DNA of 5,784 bases from Methanomicrobiales archaeon (GTDB taxonomy: Archaea > Halobacteriota > Methanomicrobia > Methanomicrobiales > Methanospirillaceae). The first letter of the stretch is position 1, and every line of letters begins with the position of its first letter. Shown here in pieces: positions 1 to 5,536 of the stretch. A program made the position numbers and the translations under genes. The notes below the pieces were generated by a model. It made no database searches and was not told the origin of the DNA. It worked only from the letters and a program-made list of their open reading frames with translations. The stretch covers positions 1-5,784 of the forward strand of contig JAAYPD010000055.1 in the NCBI GenBank assembly GCA_012520015.1, written 5' to 3'.

Positions 1-212
1 ATATCTGCAGGCTGCTCAGTCTCAGTGTTGGTACCTGGCTGCCACCATGCAATCTGGCTTGAGCCACCGGCTGCTGCAGAGACATCAAGTCCCTTCTCAC
101 CGAGGAAGACTTCTCCTCCGGCAGGGATCTTGTTGATTGCTGCAGTAGCGGGGAATGCCATGACTGCAAGTGCGACAAGCACCATCATGACAACTGCAAA
201 TCGTGCGTTCAT
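1..212 (-). CDS. Secreted DUF3821-type surface protein, N-terminal part only
   Basis: This partial gene runs off the left edge of the window; 70 complete codons are visible. The start is the ATG at 212-210, seven bases after a textbook GGAGG ribosome binding site at 220-224. The N-terminus is a clear Sec signal peptide: Arg4, a hydrophobic stretch from about residue 5 to 20, then Pro-Ala-Thr-Ala-Ala with likely cleavage near residues 24-25. The mature protein opens with Ile-Asn-Lys-Ile-Pro-Ala-Gly-Gly, followed by a Val-Phe-Leu-Gly-Glu-Lys-Gly-Leu-Asp segment and a Trp-Trp pair at 56-57. From memory this is how DUF3821 proteins of Methanomicrobiales begin; these are exported cell-surface or S-layer-like proteins of unknown exact role. 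The family call rests on this short segment alone and the C-terminal architecture (PGF or membrane anchor) is not visible. Its own promoter lies at about 331-341, so it is transcribed away from the glutamine synthetase gene. Confidence 0.75.
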   Translation of the reverse strand, partial: MNARFAVVMMVLVALAVMAFPATAAINKIPAGGEVFLGEKGLDVSAAAGGSSQIAWWQPGTNTETEQPAD

Positions 213-219
213 TACATGT

Positions 220-224
220 CCTCC
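220..224 (-). promoter_or_regulatory. Shine-Dalgarno site of the DUF3821-type gene
   Basis: Read on the minus strand, GGAGG lies seven bases before the ATG at 212. It fixes that start codon and marks a well-translated gene. An ATG-TAA start-stop at 216-211 overlaps the true start out of frame and is probably incidental. Confidence 0.7.
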
Positions 225-330
225 GAATGAATACAACCCATACATCACACATCAGGCTATCTGTCCTGAAGCATGAGGGTATGGAATACTCCAAGAGTAA
301 CTCCGAAGTATCATTACTTAGTTGTCTGAT

Positions 331-341
331 ATACTTTATAC
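331..341 (-). promoter_or_regulatory. Archaeal TATA promoter for the DUF3821-type gene
   Basis: The minus strand reads GTATAAAGTAT, preceded by the purine-rich ATCAAAAGA, a good TATA box with a BRE-like element. A start site about 25 bases further on, near 309, would give a 5' leader of roughly 95 bases before the start codon at 212. That leader would include a small stem, TACTC at 287-291 pairing with GAGTA at 295-299. No transcription data are available here, so the start site is inferred by spacing only. Confidence 0.55.
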
Positions 342-393
342 TCTTTTGATCCGGTTTTTGGAAAAAACATCAACCTCGATGAAGTAAGAGTAA

Positions 394-413
394 TGAAATT
401 CGATGGAATTTTA
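394..413. repeat. Compact inverted repeat, candidate operator or hairpin
   Basis: AAATTC at 396-401 is the exact reverse complement of GAATTT at 406-411, with the four-base loop GATG. A G-T and a T-A pair extend the stem to eight. It sits about 55-80 bases upstream of the TATA box of the minus-strand DUF3821-type gene, a place where an archaeal activator could bind. It could equally be a chance palindrome in AT-rich DNA. Confidence 0.4.
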
Positions 414-530
414 GTGTTTTGGGAAATACTCCGCAAATATGACAAATTTTAGAATGACAGAGAAAGTATTTAATATTTCATGAATAGATCTTGAACATAT
501 ATTTATCGTGCATGAAATACAAAGCGCCGA

Positions 531-539
531 AAAATATAC
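531..539 (+). promoter_or_regulatory. Possible TATA box upstream of glutamine synthetase
   Basis: AAAATATAC on the plus strand resembles an archaeal TATA box and would start transcription near 562, leaving a leader of about 140 bases before the gene at 705. Competing candidates are an element at about 496-505 (CATATATTTA) and a weaker one at about 672-684, which would give an almost leaderless mRNA. The latter would fit the absence of a clear ribosome binding site before the start codon. Confidence 0.3.
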
Positions 540-586
540 AGCGGGATGCATGTAGGTATTACCCTGCCCACTCTGTTTTCATCTGC

Positions 587-624
587 ATCATTCACAATAA
601 TAAAAGGGTTTTGGAATGAATGAT
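587..624. repeat. 8-base perfect inverted repeat upstream of glutamine synthetase
   Basis: ATCATTCA at 587-594 is the perfect reverse complement of TGAATGAT at 617-624, separated by 22 bases. The left arm begins inside TGCATC (584-589), which can itself pair with GATGCA at 545-550, so the two stems are partly exclusive. If transcribed from the TATA-like element at 531-539, this would be a structured leader of the glutamine synthetase mRNA. As DNA it could be a dimeric repressor site. Neither role is shown. Confidence 0.4.
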
Positions 625-704
625 TTTTCACGCCAGGTTCCAGACCTTTCGTCATGCACTGTTGCCAATAGTTATTACTTATTTTCTCATATCGTACAGG
701 CCTG

Positions 705-2210
705 ATGAATCAGGCACAAACATTTCACACTCCGCATGAGCTGGTCCGGGTACTGGGCAAGCCTGCGGAAGAATTCACCCGTGAGGATCTTATCCATGCA
801 TCAGAACTGCTCGGGATACAGATGATCAATTTTAGATATCTTGGAGAGGACGGCAGGCTTAAAACCCTGAATTTTATCATCTCTGACAAGGATCATCTTG
901 AGACCATCCTTACAGACGGCGAGAGGATCGACGGTTCCCAGCTCTTTTCTTCAATTGAAGCAGGGTCCAGTGACCTTTACGTGATCCCACGGTATAAAAC
1001 GGCTTTTATTAATCCGTTCTCCGATGTACCGACGATGGAGCTCCTCTGTTCTTTTTATAACAGCGACGGGGAACCACTGGAAAGTGATCCCTCCTATATC
1101 ATCAGAAAAGCCCATGCTGCTTTTACAAAAGAGACTGGTGCCAGGTTCCATGCCCTTGCTGAACTTGAATATTATGTGATTTCTGAATCAGAACCGTTGT
1201 ACCCCTGTATTAACCAGAGAGGATACCACGAGTCGCGCCCTTTTTCCCAGTCTGAAAATCTGCGGGTAGAGGCCCTCAGGCTTATTGCACAAGCAGGAGG
1301 TAAAATAAAATATGGTCATTCAGAGGTTGGTTGTTTCACCATGGGTAAAACCCTTTATGAGCAGCACGAGATTGAGTTCCTTCCTCAGCCCATCGAGGAC
1401 GCGGTTGACCAGCTTATCATTGCAAAGTGGATCGTAAGGATGCTGGGAGAGAAAGCAGGTGTCACGATAAGTTATGCACCGAAGATAACTATAGGAAAGG
1501 CGGGGTCGGGCCTGCACTTTCACATGATGGCGGTCAGGGATGGTGTAAACCTGATGGTTGATGAATCTGGTCTATCTGATCTTGCGAAGAAGATGATTGC
1601 AGGTCTTCTTGAATGTTCCACCCCGTTAACTGCTTTTGGAAACACCATCCCAACCTCTTACCTCAGGCTTGTTCCACACCAGGAAGCTCCTACCAATGTC
1701 TGCTGGGGAGACAGGAACCGTTCGGTTGTCGTCCGGGTTCCACTTGGATGGACTGGCGGCAACAGGATGATCCAGACAGCTAATCCTGCATTCCCACCAG
1801 ATGTGCCTGTGCGAATGTCTAAGCAGACGATAGAGTTCAGGATCCCTGACGGTTCTGCTGATGTGTATAATCTTGGTGCAGGGCTTGTTGTTGCCTGCCT
1901 GCATGGGATCAGGATGCCTGGTGCTCTTGATAAAGCCAGGGACCTTTACGTGGATGGGAACCTCTTTGATGAGAGGAACCGGGAGAAACTTAAGTCGCTG
2001 AAACAGTTACCTGGTTCCTGTGTCGAATCGGCACAGGCCCTTCTGGAAAAACGTGCAATATTTGAAAGTGACGGGATTTTTCCGGCAAGTGTTATTGATT
2101 CAACAGCAAGAAGGCTTGAAGAGTTTAAAGATCGTGGTATGAGCGAGAGGATATATGGAAAAGAAGATGAAATCAGGGCCATCGTTAATGAATTCATCCA
2201 TATAAAATAA
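705..2210 (+). CDS. Glutamine synthetase family protein (divergent type I)
   Basis: Expected reaction: ATP-dependent amidation of glutamate to glutamine in the cytoplasm. At 501 residues it is somewhat longer than the roughly 440-470 of typical type I enzymes. Landmarks in order: the beta-grasp DGS-x7-E block at 76-85; the Glu-Leu-Glu pair E153/E155; E207 and E222, matching the metal and substrate glutamates; GSGLHFH at 267-273 with H271; R321 and E327 in the RLVPHQEAP segment; R339 and R344 in RNRSVVVRVP; and E377/R379 in IEFRIPDGS. The catalytic set thus looks complete. Oddities are about seven extra residues between E207 and E222, Ala266 where enterobacterial enzymes have Asn in the NGSG loop, and Phe421 in NLFDE where the adenylylated Tyr of NLYxLP sits. 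It could be a glutamine synthetase-like gamma-glutamyl ligase with another substrate. The start at 705 follows an in-frame stop at 669 and lacks a strong Shine-Dalgarno. No nitrogen-regulation genes are adjacent. Confidence 0.85.
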   Translation: MNQAQTFHTPHELVRVLGKPAEEFTREDLIHASELLGIQMINFRYLGEDGRLKTLNFIISDKDHLETILTDGERIDGSQLFSSIEAGSSDLYVIPRYKTAFINPFSDVPTMELLCSFYNSDGEPLESDPSYIIRKAHAAFTKETGARFHALAELEYYVISESEPLYPCINQRGYHESRPFSQSENLRVEALRLIAQAGGKIKYGHSEVGCFTMGKTLYEQHEIEFLPQPIEDAVDQLIIAKWIVRMLGEKAGVTISYAPKITIGKAGSGLHFHMMAVRDGVNLMVDESGLSDLAKKMIAGLLECSTPLTAFGNTIPTSYLRLVPHQEAPTNVCWGDRNRSVVVRVPLGWTGGNRMIQTANPAFPPDVPVRMSKQTIEFRIPDGSADVYNLGAGLVVACLHGIRMPGALDKARDLYVDGNLFDERNREKLKSLKQLPGSCVESAQALLEKRAIFESDGIFPASVIDSTARRLEEFKDRGMSERIYGKEDEIRAIVNEFIHIK

Positions 2211-2219
2211 TTTCATCAT

Positions 2220-2249
2220 AATCAGGCCCCTGGGTGATTGTTTATTTCC
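2220..2249 (+). terminator. Hairpin plus T-rich tail after glutamine synthetase
   Basis: AATCA at 2220-2224 pairs with TGATT at 2235-2239, with a possible inner CCC/GGG pairing and a two-base bulge. It is followed by the T-rich GTTTATTT. Archaeal termination needs mainly the T-rich stretch, so this is a plausible end of the glutamine synthetase transcript 10 bases after its stop codon. Confidence 0.4.
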
Positions 2250-2373
2250 TGAGAACCGTTGCAAAGACTCTCATAGTGAGTCCCCCTATAATGCCCTGAA
2301 AAGGCATGGAAGTCATACAAAATTGTTTCATCTGATTCTTCTCTTGGTATGATCAGCTATCCATCTTTTTAAC

Positions 2374-2748
2374 GTGGTAATTTCCCATAAACAAAAGATC
2401 GCTCTTGCGTTGGCCTATTCTGATGGTGAGGTAACTCATAAGAGGAACCGGGAGATGTCAGGGATCCACCCCTCTGATCTGACAAAAGATTTGAAGGTTC
2501 TGGTGGATCTGGGATTTCTTGTTCCGGAAGGAGAGTCAAGAGGAAGAGTCTACTATCCGAAAAACCCCCCACAGGGTATGGTCATCCAGAGCCACCTCAC
2601 TGATGAAAAAGGAGATTCAAACTTGTCACATTTGGATCCCAGCTTGTCACATTCAGAGAATGTCCGATCTCTTTCGCTCATGAGTAACGGTTCCGTCCCC
2701 CTGGCAGAGAGGATTGAAAGGGGAATGAGGATGCGGAACGCGAAATAA
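2374..2748 (+). CDS. Winged-helix fragment, probable C-terminal remnant of an AlbA_2/AAA_4-type protein
   Basis: Residues about 6-65 form a winged helix-turn-helix: a helix around QKIALALAYSDG, a recognition segment around SGIHPSDLTKDLKVLVDLGFL, then a Gly-Arg-Val-Tyr-Tyr wing. This pattern, followed by a tail with Ser-His-Leu repeats (SHL-TDE, LSHLDPS, LSHSENV), resembles the C-terminal end of the COG2865 family (putative DNA-binding or ATP-binding regulators with an AlbA_2 domain), which are usually 400-550 residues long. Here only 124 residues remain and the whole N-terminal catalytic part is missing. The start is uncertain: GTG at 2374 has no ribosome binding site, and the frame is open only back to a TGA at 2350. 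It may therefore be a dead remnant; a free-standing small DNA-binding regulator is the alternative. It faces the HEPN-MNT pair tail to tail across an 83-base AT-rich gap. Confidence 0.5.
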   Translation: MVISHKQKIALALAYSDGEVTHKRNREMSGIHPSDLTKDLKVLVDLGFLVPEGESRGRVYYPKNPPQGMVIQSHLTDEKGDSNLSHLDPSLSHSENVRSLSLMSNGSVPLAERIERGMRMRNAK

Positions 2749-2831
2749 TTAAACATGATTATCAAATATATGGCGAAATTACGTCGCGATAGACACCAAA
2801 TTCTAAATAATCCTCAATAAATATATTATTA

Positions 2832-3158
2832 TCAAGTCCCGATTACCGCCTGATGCGGTCCGGTTAATGCATTCTCCAGAACACTTGATCTGGTCTTCAT
2901 CCGTTCAAACTCTTCCGGAGTGTAACAGAGATAATCTATCGAATACCCGGTTCTGATCCTTTTTCTGACAAGAGGAAACCGCTCATGCTGGGGAACATCC
3001 CGGAAACATTCTGAAACCACAATCACATCAAGATCTGACTCATCATGGGTTGTTCCCTGTACCCGTGAGCCAAACAGGATAACATCTTCAGGTTGAAAAA
3101 GATCAATGAGCTTCGGAAGTATCTCTAACCGGAACACCTCAATAATCGGATCATTCAT
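2832..3158 (-). CDS. MNT-domain nucleotidyltransferase antitoxin (MntA-like)
   Basis: A 108-residue minimal nucleotidyltransferase, the size usual for the family. The active-site signature GSX10DXD is exact: G30-S31, ten residues, then D42-L43-D44. A likely third acidic ligand is D75 in the SIDYLCY strand. In studied HEPN-MNT systems the MNT protein AMPylates its HEPN partner and so neutralises an RNase toxin; that role is inferred here from family and position. The ATG at 3158 is preceded by a GGGGAG ribosome binding site seven bases away and overlaps the stop codon of the HEPN gene by four bases (ATGA), indicating translational coupling and toxin-first order. The C-terminus ends in a short polar tail with no further domain. 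The nucleotidyltransferase fold is certain from the motif; the antitoxin role rests on gene context. Confidence 0.85.
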   Translation of the reverse strand: MNDPIIEVFRLEILPKLIDLFQPEDVILFGSRVQGTTHDESDLDVIVVSECFRDVPQHERFPLVRKRIRTGYSIDYLCYTPEEFERMKTRSSVLENALTGPHQAVIGT

Positions 3159-3547
3159 GAATTACTCCCCTCTGGATACATTACTGTAAATACCTTCTTC
3201 GCCTTCCTAACCCGGTCCCTTGCAATAGCCTCGGTATAGTATTCACAAGGGATCACTTCGCTCATATCAGGATATCGGGATATCTGATAATCTCCCATCA
3301 GATCGATAAGGTCAGGCATGATTTCATCTGGACCTTCAAGAAGATCCCCAAGCCGTTCAAGGTCATGTGTTCTTGGGATGGAGCGTCCGGATACCGAGAT
3401 AAGCCCCTTGAGGAGTTTTTCAACAGACTGGTGAGAGTAGAATGCTGCAGAATCAAATCCCCCGATTGAGAGATTCTTTTCAGCAATCAGAAGATCGTGG
3501 ACTGCCTGCTTTATCCACCGGTCTCCAATCTCCTCGTAATCTGTCAT
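3155..3547 (-). CDS. HEPN-domain protein, toxin partner of the MNT gene (COG2250-like)
   Basis: A 130-residue all-helical HEPN protein. The N-terminal WIKQAVHDLLIAEKNL helix, the FYSHQSVEKLLKGL helix (36-49), the RTHDLERL segment (59-66), the ISRYPD motif (89-94) and the CEYYTEAIARDRVRKAKKV helix (101-119) follow the COG2250 pattern closely. HEPN partners of MNT proteins are generally ribonuclease toxins with an Rx4-6H motif near the C-terminus. Here the only comparable spacing is R55-x5-H61, in the middle of the protein, so catalytic activity is not assured. The ATG at 3547 follows a GGAG about eight bases upstream. The gene lies 42 bases after the end of the HsdR remnant on the same strand and may share its transcript. 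Toxin function is inferred. Confidence 0.8.
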   Translation of the reverse strand: MTDYEEIGDRWIKQAVHDLLIAEKNLSIGGFDSAAFYSHQSVEKLLKGLISVSGRSIPRTHDLERLGDLLEGPDEIMPDLIDLMGDYQISRYPDMSEVIPCEYYTEAIARDRVRKAKKVFTVMYPEGSNS

Positions 3548-3589
3548 GAACCGAACTCCGTATTGTACCTATTGTGTGTTATTCTGTTC

Positions 3590-4057
3590 TCAAAAGGATG
3601 CCTGAAGATTATCCGGCAAGGACCTCTGACAACTACTGCATGACCGGACAACAGACTCTGCCTTCTCCTTGGTTCTCGGATCAAACCCTGAATCATCGAG
3701 AAGTCTGTCCCCTGAAATAATATCGATAATCTGTTCTGATTTCTTTATAATCTCTATCAGGACATTTCTGACCTTCGGATCGTCAAAGGGAAAACATGCT
3801 GTAGTTGTAAGTTCCTCTCTGGCCTCTTCAATCTGTTCCGGAGTAGGATTCTCTGTTTTACTCAGCTCCTTTGCCTTTGTTATTTGAATATCCGGATCAA
3901 TCGCATCATAGAGGGAATTTGAAATTTTCTTGAGAGATTTTCCCCCCGTTATCTTTTTCAGCTTAAACCGGTCAGACTCCGATATCGCTTTATCAAGGCG
4001 GGATAACCGGGATGCAACCGTACTCATCATGTCATTATCACGGACTCCCATTGCCAT
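3590..4057 (-). pseudogene. C-terminal fragment of type I restriction subunit HsdR (EcoEI-type)
   Basis: This 155-residue open frame matches, from memory of the family, only the last part of EcoEI-type HsdR: GVRDNDMMSTVASRLSRLDKAI near residues 4-25, the GGKSLKKISNSLYDAIDPD block (38-56), PTPEQIEEAREEL (71-83), and FDDPKVRNVLIEIIKKSEQIID (91-112). Full HsdR is roughly 800-1000 residues and cuts DNA with an N-terminal nuclease and helicase motor; all of that is absent, as are hsdM and hsdS. In-frame stops lie directly upstream of the ATG. The end also departs from the family after about residue 139 (Arg-Ser-Cys-Ser-Ser-Cys), where a Phe-rich helix is expected, suggesting a frameshift or truncation. 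The frame itself is uninterrupted, so a short protein may still be made, but restriction activity is not possible. A start at Met10 or Met11 is an alternative. Confidence 0.7.
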
Positions 4058-4115
4058 CGTGGTTCAACCCGGTTAACCGTGGCGGTCAACTCATCATTAG
4101 ATATGTCGTTTTGCG

Positions 4116-4123
4116 TATAAATT
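4116..4123 (-). promoter_or_regulatory. TATA box upstream of the HsdR remnant and HEPN-MNT genes
   Basis: The minus strand reads AATTTATA preceded by CCAAAA, a good TATA plus BRE-like combination. Transcription would start near 4092, downstream of the tRNA-Thr 3' end, and could cover the HsdR remnant and the HEPN-MNT pair. It may keep the toxin-antitoxin pair transcribed although the first gene is broken. Confidence 0.45.
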
Positions 4124-4127
4124 TTTG

Positions 4128-4140
4128 GAAAAGAAGCGAA
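4128..4140 (-). terminator. Pyrimidine-rich terminator of tRNA-Thr
   Basis: About 14 bases after the tRNA 3' end the minus strand reads TTCGCTTCTTTTCC, a T-rich tract of the kind that ends archaeal transcripts. It directly precedes the promoter of the HsdR remnant. Confidence 0.35.
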
Positions 4141-4153
4141 CTAAAGGTTCCGA

Positions 4154-4226
4154 AGCCTCAGCCGAGATTTGAACTCGGGACCTGTTGATTACAAGTCAAC
4201 CGCTCTGCCAGCTAAGCCACTGAGGC
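4154..4226 (-). tRNA. tRNA-Thr, anticodon UGU
   Basis: All four stems can be read. The acceptor stem GCCTCAG (4226-4220) pairs perfectly over seven bases with CTGAGGC (4161-4155). The anticodon stem GTTGA/TCAAC carries the loop CTTGTAA, giving anticodon TGT, which decodes the threonine codon ACA. The T arm is CCGAG-TTCAAAT-CTCGG. The D arm is GCTTAGCTGGCAGAGC. The discriminator base is U73, and no CCA is encoded, as is common in archaea. The length is 73 bases with no intron. The region 3' of this gene holds the accessory remnants, matching the usual side for tRNA-targeted integration. Confidence 0.97.
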
Positions 4227-4250
4227 GCGGAATCAGGTGGATCTTTTAAC

Positions 4251-4258
4251 AAGATAAA
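4251..4258 (-). promoter_or_regulatory. TATA box of tRNA-Thr
   Basis: The minus strand reads TTTATCTT, 25-32 bases before the mature 5' end of tRNA-Thr at 4226. This is the expected spacing for an archaeal tRNA promoter. The 83-base gap to mmp10 must also hold the divergent mmp10 promoter, for which no strong box is visible. Confidence 0.45.
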
Positions 4259-4309
4259 GATACTGTTTGATCGGTTTCTTTTTCCACTCAAGGTACAGAC
4301 CAATCAGGG

Positions 4310-5536
4310 ATGGTACACCTGACCGTGGACATAGGAGGCCGGCCTGGGATTGACTGCCGGGGGTTTTGTTCATACTGTTATTTCAAACACGCAAAGGATC
4401 TTCCTCCATTTGGATGTAAATACTGCCTTCCATTCACCAAGGGCTGTGATTACTGTTCACGGAGCGTTCAGGAAAAATATTCAGGGTTCATCCCACTCAG
4501 GGATGTTGCAGAGAAGGTACTTGCCGATCTGCAGATGCTCTCCGGTGATCTCTCCAGGATTACCATATCAGGAGGAGGTGACCCAAGTTGTTACCCTGAA
4601 TTCACCGACCTGGTAGAATTATTATCCTCGCTTGAGGCACCCCTTCACATCGGGTACACAAGTGGGAAAGGATTTGACGACCCTGGCATTGCTGACTTTC
4701 TAATAAAAAACGGCCTGACGGAGATATCATTTACAGTATTTGCAAGTGACCCCGAGCTTCGCCGCAAGTACATGAAAGATCCGACACCAGAGGCCTCGCT
4801 CGAGATCCTGCACCGGCTTGCGAAGAGAATTGAAGTATATGCCGCGCTGGTGATCCTTCCAGGAGTCAATGACGGGGAGGTCCTCCGGGATACCATCAGC
4901 TGGCTTGAGAAAGCCGGAGTGAAAGGAGCAATACTGATGCGTTTTGCAAATACCCCTGAGCAGGGTCTGATACTGCAAAATGCCCCGATAATTTCGGGCC
5001 AGCGAATACACACAACAGAAGAGTTCGCAGACCTGGTAAAGAAGACGCGGCAGCTAACCAGTATGAGGATATCTGGAACACCGCTTTATGATCCTGATAT
5101 AGGCTCGCCATTCATCCTGGCAGAAGATCCAGGCTACCTGCAGCACCTGCCTGTGATCAGAGGGCAGGCGGGTGTTATCACCGGTTCCATTGCTGGTCCC
5201 TTCCTGGAAAAGATTCTTGCCGCCAGGGGAGGCAAAGCCCATGTGATAATGGTAAAAAAGGAGATCGCCGATCTCATCACCATTGATGATATTATTAAGC
5301 TGGATCTCTCCACCCTCCCGGGCACGATCATACTTCCAGGCAGATCCTTTGTTCACATATCAGAAGCTGAAAAAGTATTGTCTGCCGACGGAAGAGACAG
5401 GACAGTCATCCGGGGGCCTGACATGCTCACCGCTGATGGCGAGACATCGATGGGAATGACCAGGGACGAGGTCGTCGCTATTGAACTGGAAGGGTTCCGC
5501 ACACTTATTAATCTTATAAACCAGTGGGGCACCTGA
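4310..5536 (+). CDS. mmp10: Mmp10, cobalamin-dependent radical SAM methyltransferase of methyl-CoM reductase arginine
   Basis: This 408-residue protein is methanogenesis marker 10, at the family's usual length. Known members use S-adenosylmethionine and cobalamin to methylate an arginine near the active site of McrA, giving 5-(S)-methylarginine and supporting methyl-coenzyme M reductase. The radical SAM cluster motif is C16-x3-C20-x2-C23. A second group of four cysteines, C36/C39 and C46/C49, matches the extra mononuclear iron loop reported for Mmp10. GGGDP at 88-92 is the SAM-binding glycine motif, and Y116 in IGYTSGKGF probably corresponds to the tyrosine reported to ligate the cluster. The C-terminal half, from about residue 285, should be the cobalamin-binding part; it lacks the classic DxHxxG motif, as in the family. 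The ATG at 4310 is the only sensible start, since it yields the conserved DIGGRPGIDC beginning, but no Shine-Dalgarno is visible, so translation may be leaderless or near-leaderless. It is divergent from tRNA-Thr, and no mcr genes are nearby. Confidence 0.95.
   Translation: MVHLTVDIGGRPGIDCRGFCSYCYFKHAKDLPPFGCKYCLPFTKGCDYCSRSVQEKYSGFIPLRDVAEKVLADLQMLSGDLSRITISGGGDPSCYPEFTDLVELLSSLEAPLHIGYTSGKGFDDPGIADFLIKNGLTEISFTVFASDPELRRKYMKDPTPEASLEILHRLAKRIEVYAALVILPGVNDGEVLRDTISWLEKAGVKGAILMRFANTPEQGLILQNAPIISGQRIHTTEEFADLVKKTRQLTSMRISGTPLYDPDIGSPFILAEDPGYLQHLPVIRGQAGVITGSIAGPFLEKILAARGGKAHVIMVKKEIADLITIDDIIKLDLSTLPGTIILPGRSFVHISEAEKVLSADGRDRTVIRGPDMLTADGETSMGMTRDEVVAIELEGFRTLINLINQWGT

Larger units (their letters stand above)
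213..704. other. 492-base divergent intergenic region, no gene recognised
   Basis: This AT-rich stretch separates two divergently transcribed genes. It holds the minus-strand promoter at 331-341, two further TATA-like plus-strand elements (about 496-505 and 531-539), and several inverted repeats: 394-401 with 406-413, 545-550 with 584-589, and 587-594 with 617-624. No reading frame here has a credible start, ribosome binding site or recognisable protein. A small RNA or a long glutamine synthetase leader starting after the 531-539 element is possible, but nothing seen proves it. Confidence 0.6.

Noticed and set aside
25..276. Plus-strand open frame of 83 codons
   Set aside because: It is the antisense shadow of the DUF3821-type gene, which has a signal peptide and a GGAGG site on the minus strand; the plus frame has no ribosome binding site or recognisable domain.
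553..563. GGTATTACC resembling a GGTA-N6-TACC operator
   Set aside because: Only one base separates the half-sites, so it does not fit the operator pattern.
613..641. GGAA...TTCC pair resembling an NrpR nitrogen-regulator operator
   Set aside because: The spacer is 21 bases, whereas the methanogen NrpR operator has six between the half-sites.
1626..2197. Minus-strand open frames opposite glutamine synthetase
   Set aside because: They lie entirely within a gene whose catalytic motifs are all accounted for, and none resembles a protein family.
2749..2831. AT-rich convergent gap as a possible CRISPR remnant or small gene
   Set aside because: There are no repeated units and no frame with a start site; only a weak GCGA/TCGC stem and T-rich tracts are seen, which fit transcript ends.
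4154..4178. tRNA-Thr 3' end as an integration site with a second att copy
   Set aside because: I found no repeat of the T-arm and acceptor 3' sequence elsewhere in the window and no integrase gene, so an att site cannot be supported here.
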